Positions 57,638 through 64,000 of a stretch of 64,000 nt of DNA are shown piece by piece. Both the position numbers and the translations under genes were made by a program. Under the pieces are notes generated by a model that saw only the letters and a list, made by a program, of their open reading frames with translations, made no database searches and had not been told where the DNA came from. Origin of the DNA: Sinonovacula constricta (taxonomy: Eukaryota; Mollusca; Bivalvia; Cardiida; Solecurtidae); assembly GCA_007844125.1 (NCBI GenBank), contig CM017561.1:62911256-62975255 (forward strand). The letters run 5' to 3'. Within the stretch, counting starts at the first letter, position 1. Each line of letters begins with the position of its first letter.

Positions 57638-60600
57638 CTTAAAATGATGCATAATTTAATTTCGTTTTAAAAACAAACTCTGTTGCGGAATAAATTCGTA
57701 GATTGTTATGTCCATAACGACTTTTTGCAAGCAGCTAGTTTTTGCCTTAGAGTTATAATTTATTTTATGTTACAAATCTTGAACAGGCTTTACAGAGGGG
57801 CCTAAGTGAATTTGGCCCCGAGCTTGCTCCGACATGGTTTTCAAGACGACATTACTTTAGAAAAGGGCTTGATCGCACACCTTATGTAGACCATGAAGTG
57901 CCAATGCCTTTATTTTCTGTCTAAAGGCTGTCATGTGCTTAGCCGCATGCGCAGTTCTTTGAGCTTCTCTCATTTGACTCTTCCTCAGACGGACTGTAGC
58001 AACGTCTAAATAAGCAACGGATCCTTGCTGTAACTAGGTTAGATAAACAACTGCCAAAATGACATTGCATTACCAATAAAAATTATGCGAGTAAAACATA
58101 CTTTGCCATTTGTTTTTAAGCCGTTTAAAAATGCCCAATCAAACCGACATATATGTAGAAAGAATATTACTAATTTGCATTGCCTTAATAGGATATTTGA
58201 TAAAAACCTAACTCTTTCGTTGAATTAAATTCCGTGGTTCATATTCTAAATAGTTCGTTAGAATTTTCTGGAGATATGTGTAAAAACTAAATAAAATACT
58301 AGTACGTCTTAAATCGAATACCAGCCTTGCACTTAAAAAAAAGTTAACATCACATAGTATAGCAATACATTCAGCAATATACAGAGGCATTTCGGGTATA
58401 ATAAAACGTCACTGTTGACGCAAAATGAAAATTACTGTTTTGACACGTACATTAATTTTATTGCTGCGAAAAGAACATAAAATATAGCCAAGGAAGCGTC
58501 AATTATTAGTTCTCGTCAATTGTACTGTAGAATGACAGTTCTAGCCGCGGAGTTCCGATTGTTTGTAACCTTCAATCCAAATAACGGTACGCAGTTGACT
58601 TTCAATGTAATTAACATATACCTTTTGACAATGACAAAATTATTATAAGATGCCAAAGATTTTTTGAAAGATTTTTTGTTACTGTAAATTTCGAAAACAT
58701 ATTTTAAGGATTAACATCACAACTTCTTATACTTGTTTTTGACTTGGAAGAGAGAAATAAAAACAAAACAAAATGCGGCAATTGTTCTTAGCTATAACCA
58801 ATCGTTTACGGAATCGTATATGAAGATGCATCTTAATGTATTAATAAAAAGGAACAGCATATTGCCGATTTATTGATAGTCATTCCATAGTCTGTTAGTC
58901 TGCAAATGCAGCAGTCGCATCACATGGCAAAGATATCATACAATAGAGCTTGCTGTTTTAAAATGGTACAAACTTACAACAACATGTAATAAACTGGGAA
59001 TATATTTTTTGTTTGTCAATATACCGTAGATATATCCCCTAACATAATACTGCACTAAAGGGTTTTCGCAGAAGTCGGCAGCTTTAGCAACTGTAGAAAC
59101 GAGTTGATTTGTATAAGGTCTAAATGAACCATGTACCGAAAGATGACACAAATTTAACGATGTCTAAATACTCATTTTAATTTGGTCCAGTCTTTAGTAA
59201 ACGCCTTGCTTGAAAGGTTAATTCAACAATATATTGTCGTGTCAAAACTCCAAGAGAACAGAGAAGCCAAATTGAAACAGTTATTAACTGATTGGCCAAT
59301 TTCCATTGAACGTTCTCTCAGAAAAAAAGATTAACATCACTTGCTGATAGTTGTATTTCGTTTGGTAAAACAACAACAACAGCAAACATGATTGGATAAA
59401 TCATGCTATGTCAGTTATGTGATGTATGCCAAATTACTTGCTTAACGACACCTCAAAAAAAAGATTGGTACTTTCATTTAATACGACTGTAAATTGTATA
59501 ATAATTACTCAATTTGCCAAACATCATTAATATTGTAATCAGGCAAAATTAATGTAATATAATTTTGTTTAGTATAAAATCCAATGATGTTTGCTCTGAA
59601 ACTTTCGCTAAGATAGCGATTTTTATTGGGTTTATCGTCCCACCAACAGTATTTAAGTTATCTGGCGACGGTTTTAATTAGTTCCTGTCCAATAAGCCGG
59701 GAAATCAGAGCAAAGAAATGTAGTCAATGTGAATTTTATGGACAAACTCGAAGGGAAGTAAATGTTTGCCTGTTTTGGTATACTTTAGATGGAGTATTTG
59801 AACCGAAAAGTTGTAATGCTGTAAATAAAAAAACAACAACACCTTTCCCATTTTAAAGGTTATATCCCGGAACACCTAGAATGTATGCCAAAGTCGGTCT
59901 TCGTCCCACCCCATCCCATCCACCGGCTCCTATTAAAAGTTTTAAAATCTGGAACTGATATAATGGCGAGTGGCATGACCAATGCGGACTTGCGTAAGAA
60001 CAATTATGTTTACATCTTTCTGCCTGTTTCTACCTAAATAAGAAGCAATAACAGTACCACCACGTAGTAGGGAATACAAAGTAACTAGTGGTCCCTTAAT
60101 ATTATCTTTTAATAGATGTTTAAATTGTGTCTGGCACATTTTGTTGTGAAATGTAAAGTGTTCTTACAAATCAAGTCTTTTTTCCTGTGATCTTTGAATT
60201 TGATATTTAACGAGAATGCACTTTATGCACGTAAACAGCAAAGTGTGTGCGTATTTATATGTTAACGTTTCACAGAGTTTACATGCGAACAACCTTAATT
60301 GTAACTTAAATGTAAATAGTTAGAATTCAGAGAGCCTTTGTATATTCTTAAGGCTACGATGGTTTTACCCGGTGTCAGCAATTATGAACCTGCAGAAGAA
60401 ACAACGCGATAAAAAGCGTTGTTTCGGCGGTGTAGGTTTTGATATGTAAATGCATATAGGTATCAAATAATGGTCACTATAATCCTTTCTCTGGTCTAAA
60501 TCAATTGCGTGACACACTCGAAAGCAGACATTCTTCAGTTGCAAACCACCACCTCTTCTAAATGTAGATGTTACATAGGGACACAAAACTGACTTCTTTA

Positions 60601-62483
60601 CAACCTATTAATCTATCAAAGAAGCTATTAAACATAAAACGCTTTTCATATTATTCAATTTTAATTAAATTTCGGTGGGTAGACCAACTCTTAGTAACAG
60701 CACCGCGACAATCGCTTTGATTTATATTGTCAACACTTCCCGCTTCTTATCTGAATCTAAATCCCGATTTCAAACCTGGTAGTCACAGAAGGCAGTGAGG
60801 TCCCGGGCGTAATAGTGCCAAGAGCTAGGCCTATTATACAAAGTATAGCCAGTGGAATACGATCTTACAACATTTTTCTTCCTCGTTTTAAACCTTAATT
60901 GACTGAGTGACATTCCTTCGCTGCGTTGTTCCCTAATAAAAATGCATTTCATTAATATCTGCATTACACAATACACTAAATCATTTGATCTAGTTAAAGA
61001 GAACGATATTGTTGACATTCAAAGCAAGCATGGACACAATTGACGCGTATAACAACCTTCGACAGACACATTTTTGTATACGCACTTCTTTTTTCCCAGG
61101 CATTTCCTGACCGTGGTTAGTCGAATGATAAAGGGTAAATCCTTAGTGTATCCAAATTTTTAACTTTGCAAGCAACACAGTCAAAAATCCAATAAAATAG
61201 TTCTACAAGAAAGTCCACGGATGTAAGACCCAAGTAACTACAGGGGACATGGTCTTAAAGTAAATTTAGCAAATCAATGCAGTTTGACCCCATGGTAATG
61301 ACTAATTAAGAATGTCAATGTTCTGCATTTAAAATCCTATTAGACCGCTCACTGTTAAAATAAGGATACGTTGACCCTCTGCAATCTGTATTTAACAGGC
61401 CTGACCATCTGATCATATATATGAAATTAGAGACGTCAACAGGCGTAACATGTTTTACTGATTTTTTTCCACTGGTGAGACTTAGATCCGGTGACATAAA
61501 AGGCTATGAACTGTTTTCATTCCGAATCCGTTTGCATCACATGACATAAGAAGCAATGTATTTAGGATATCTGCACGCGTTCTTTCGAGCATTAACAGTA
61601 ATAAACGCAGGTGAATAGAGTAATAAGTAACTGAATTTTAATTCGACACAATAATCAAACAGCTCTAAATACTTCTCATTTTAAGGTTACTTATTTCTTC
61701 GTAAAACTCCCGAAATGTTTGTTTTGTTTGCCTGAATCCAGCCATCATTTTTATATCTTTCAATTGTTGTGGATTATGAAAATGAAAACAACTTGTGTGA
61801 CTTTTGTCCTACTTTAGATAGCAATTCCAACATTTATTGACGCATTCACTTTTAATAACTATTCCCGAAGAAAGCTGAAAAAACGCCTAATCAATACCAG
61901 AAACGTTATTTTTCCAAGCGGTTTTACTTTTATAACAACGTAGAATAATAATCATTCTTTTTTCTTTTATTATTAAATTCCCACGTTGACTGTTTTAACT
62001 AATATTCCCAAACAAAATTTGTTCCAGAAGAACAGAATACTTTAATAGAAGGACCTTTAAGTCACCAACGGAAAATTATATAGTTTGTGACTTAATATAT
62101 TTATTTGTAATGGAGAACATTTTAAATATGTTTACGCCCACTAAACGACTGTTAACTCTTATGCAATATTCGGATGACATTTATAAATATTAACATTGAT
62201 TCCCAAAATTGCTCTGTCTAAGTATGAAAAATGTTTATACATCTTTACACCCAAGCGTGGTATATGTGTCAACATGATCAAATACACATGTTCAATAAAT
62301 ATTTTGCGCCACAGTTGTAAGAAATAGCAGATAAGATCTTCAAAAATTTACCCTTTCAATTGTAAGTAAAATAAGAATACATCAACACAGTACATTAACT
62401 TAAATATTGAGTTCTTTCTTGCATGTATTTTCATAATATAAATCAGATCATATTAAGAAAAGTAACGGAATGTCTTGCCTTAC
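57638..62483 (-). other. Intron, nothing recognised
   Basis: 4.8 kb of AT-rich DNA without TSP1, ShKT or linker exons and without recognisable transposon coding. Short open frames have no domain signature or splice context. Confidence 0.55.
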
Positions 62484-62654
62484 TTTTGCACGACTGCAAG
62501 TAACAAAAATCGTTCTCTATTTCGGGTCCTGAACAGTTTAGTCCTCCATATCTCGGTGTAGGGCTTGTGCAGGTCCTAGTTCGGGTCCGATTACCCCCGT
62601 CACAAGTTCTGCTGCAACTGGACCAGTTCTCCCAGACAGACCAAGCTCCATCAA
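62484..62654 (-). CDS. TSP1 repeat exon
   Basis: A 171-bp phase 1-1 exon, acceptor cttttag, donor GTAAGG. It encodes WSVWENW, CSRTCDGG, RTRTRTC, SPTPRYGG, LNC, DFC and QSCKS. Six cysteines are present. The loop still fits the CxxTCxxG O-fucosylation pattern, and the sequon is NRT instead of NGT. The four-arginine strand (NRTRTRTC) is the most basic of the set, a feature often linked to glycosaminoglycan binding in TSP1 domains. Confidence 0.93.
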
Positions 62655-63501
62655 CTAAAAGAAGATAAGCAAATTCTTGTATGGCGAGACAATCATCAGA
62701 ATCTACACGACATTTGAAACAATACTGTGAAGTGAACGACTCTTGTGGTTGGATACACAGTCAATGGTTCGAATCTTTTTGGCTTTAATATTTCCAATAT
62801 ATCGATGTAGTTAATATGTATATTTCAGAGACAAATTAAAAAAATGTATATGTAGTATTCCTTGTATAAATATGGAAGTTATACGATCTCCTAAAATGAA
62901 ATACAGTTTTGGACTTCTAAAGTGTAGAATTAATGACCTAGTGGTAAACTCGTTCATATCTATTGCTGCAGTCACAAATGAGTAATAGTTTTCCTGTCAT
63001 TTCGGACAGCGCCAAATCTGTTTACGATGACAGCGTAAGTCACAAATAGAAAGGATTTTGTCCAAAATTAATAAATTGTGAAAGATAATCGGCCAAAGGT
63101 GATTTTCGAATCAAAACAAACTGATTTAAGCATTCTTGTGCAAAGCTTTTTTCTAGAAAAAAAGGATTTGGACGGATTTATCAAGCTGAACGGACAAACG
63201 TTTAAACTGTTTTCTGGATAGTTCATGAAGATCGATGTTAGCATTTAGAAGTATCTATTAGCAGTCACAACATCATATAATGTAACAGTGAGTAATATGC
63301 AAAAGATTCTAAGCATGGTTTTGCATATTTATCAAATAACACTAGTTTTCTGTACACTTGGTGCCATTTGATGTTCAATGTTTAATTAAAATGCCTACAA
63401 ATATCTAAAGAAATCATTTAGGTGTTCCAAAAGCTGTCAAATGATCCGTCATAGTATTCAAATGTTCCAATAAAATGATGTCAGATGTTTGCATGCTGTA
63501 C
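62655..63501 (-). other. Intron between the first two TSP1 exons
   Basis: 847 bases, AT-rich, nothing recognised. Confidence 0.6.
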
Positions 63502-63672
63502 CTGGACAGTCCACTAGAAAACAAGTGCTTGTCTCCGTTGATTTCCCTGTACATATCTTTCCACCGTATTCCGGTTCCGGGTTGGAACAGTTCCGAGACC
63601 GAATGAGTGTCCCATTGTTACACGTCTCAGAGCAGTCAGACCAGGATGACCAGTCAGCCCAATCACCGTCAA
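63502..63672 (-). CDS. TSP1 repeat exon (first in window)
   Basis: A 171-bp phase 1-1 exon, acceptor tttaattag, donor GTACAG. It encodes WADWSSW, CSETCNNG, IRSRNC, NPEPEYGG, KIC, STC and VDCPG, with six cysteines and an NGT sequon. More 5' exons must exist beyond 64,000, because there is no start codon or signal peptide and the exon opens in mid-codon. The plus-strand open frame across it is an antisense shadow. Confidence 0.94.
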
Positions 63673-64000
63673 CTAATTAAAAGAGAATATTTATGTTTCT
63701 GGATGTACTTATAGAAAGAATAATCTATGAAGTGTATTTAATTTGAAAATACATGTATATTATTAACATGTTTTTGACTCAGGAAAATACTGTTACTTGT
63801 CTTGGTTAAATATGATGTTTTATTTACAAGGCCTATCTCTGAGGGTCTATATGACGAATAAAAGCACGCTGGTCGGTTTGTCGTTCCAGGGGGAACTACT
63901 GCTATGTTTGTCATATATGGGTGCCTTACATGTCATTAAATTACAATTAAAGCTTGAACCTTGGTCGAAAATAGACAAAATAAACATGAATAACTTCGTA
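63673..64000 (-). other. Intron running off the window
   Basis: AT-rich, nothing recognised. Confidence 0.5.

Noticed and set aside
57043..57642. 199-codon plus-strand open frame
   Set aside because: It joins the LINE RNase H tail, the CAA repeat (poly-N/Q/T) and the antisense of a TSP1 exon; not a gene.

Overview
The window looks like intron-rich, AT-rich animal DNA, most probably from a bivalve mollusc. That placement is an inference from gene style and repeat content, not a database match. No bacterial-style genes, operons, rRNA genes or CRISPR arrays are seen. Nearly all long open frames are either transposon relics or chance frames in introns. The real host signal is a series of short exons on the minus strand, running from 63,672 down to 2,307. 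They encode nine thrombospondin type-1 (TSP1) domains, three ShKT domains and a Thr/Ser/Pro-rich linker. Every exon starts after the first base of a codon and ends on the first base of a codon (phase 1-1), has a length divisible by 3 and is bounded by AG...GT. They can therefore be read as one large secreted or cell-surface gene, though a split into two genes is not excluded. Neither the signal-peptide end nor the stop codon is in the window.

Layout in the gene's reading direction (high to low coordinates): TSP1 exons at 63.6, 62.6, 57.6, 49.2 and 46.7 kb, with a TSP1 tail relic at 47.8 kb; three small linker exons at 44.5, 42.2 and 41.1 kb; ShKT at 24.6 kb; TSP1 at 23.2, 17.1 and 16.1 kb; ShKT at 5.1 kb; TSP1 at 3.9 kb; ShKT at 2.4 kb; and a decayed ShKT exon at 2.0 kb. 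The sixth cysteine of the 46.7 kb TSP1 is rebuilt across the splice to the first linker exon, which ties these exons together.

The locus grew by internal duplication. The stretch about 3.6-16.0 kb and the stretch about 23.0-33.57 kb are diverged copies of one ShKT-TSP1 cassette plus its long upstream intron. A second intron pair matches (about 35.1-37.8 and 50.1-51.9 kb). The two small linker exons at 44.4 and 42.2 kb are also duplicates, with matching flanks.

The introns hold many mobile elements. The best is a 4.7 kb DNA transposon at about 24,979-29,699 with matching inverted ends and two convergent broken genes: a SAP/SWIM/YqaJ-type nuclease on plus and a THAP + DDE transposase on minus. 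This layout fits the ISL2EU group. Others are a broken Ty3/gypsy element (about 17.3-20.6 kb), a Tc1-like relic (about 31.3-31.9 kb), two copies of one LINE (33.6-34.4 and about 52.9-57.3 kb), SINE-like heads, a pair of GTTTC-rich tracts with inverted edges (9.25-9.48 and 13.09-13.33 kb), and several microsatellites. The retroelements and the Tc1 relic all lie antisense to the host gene.
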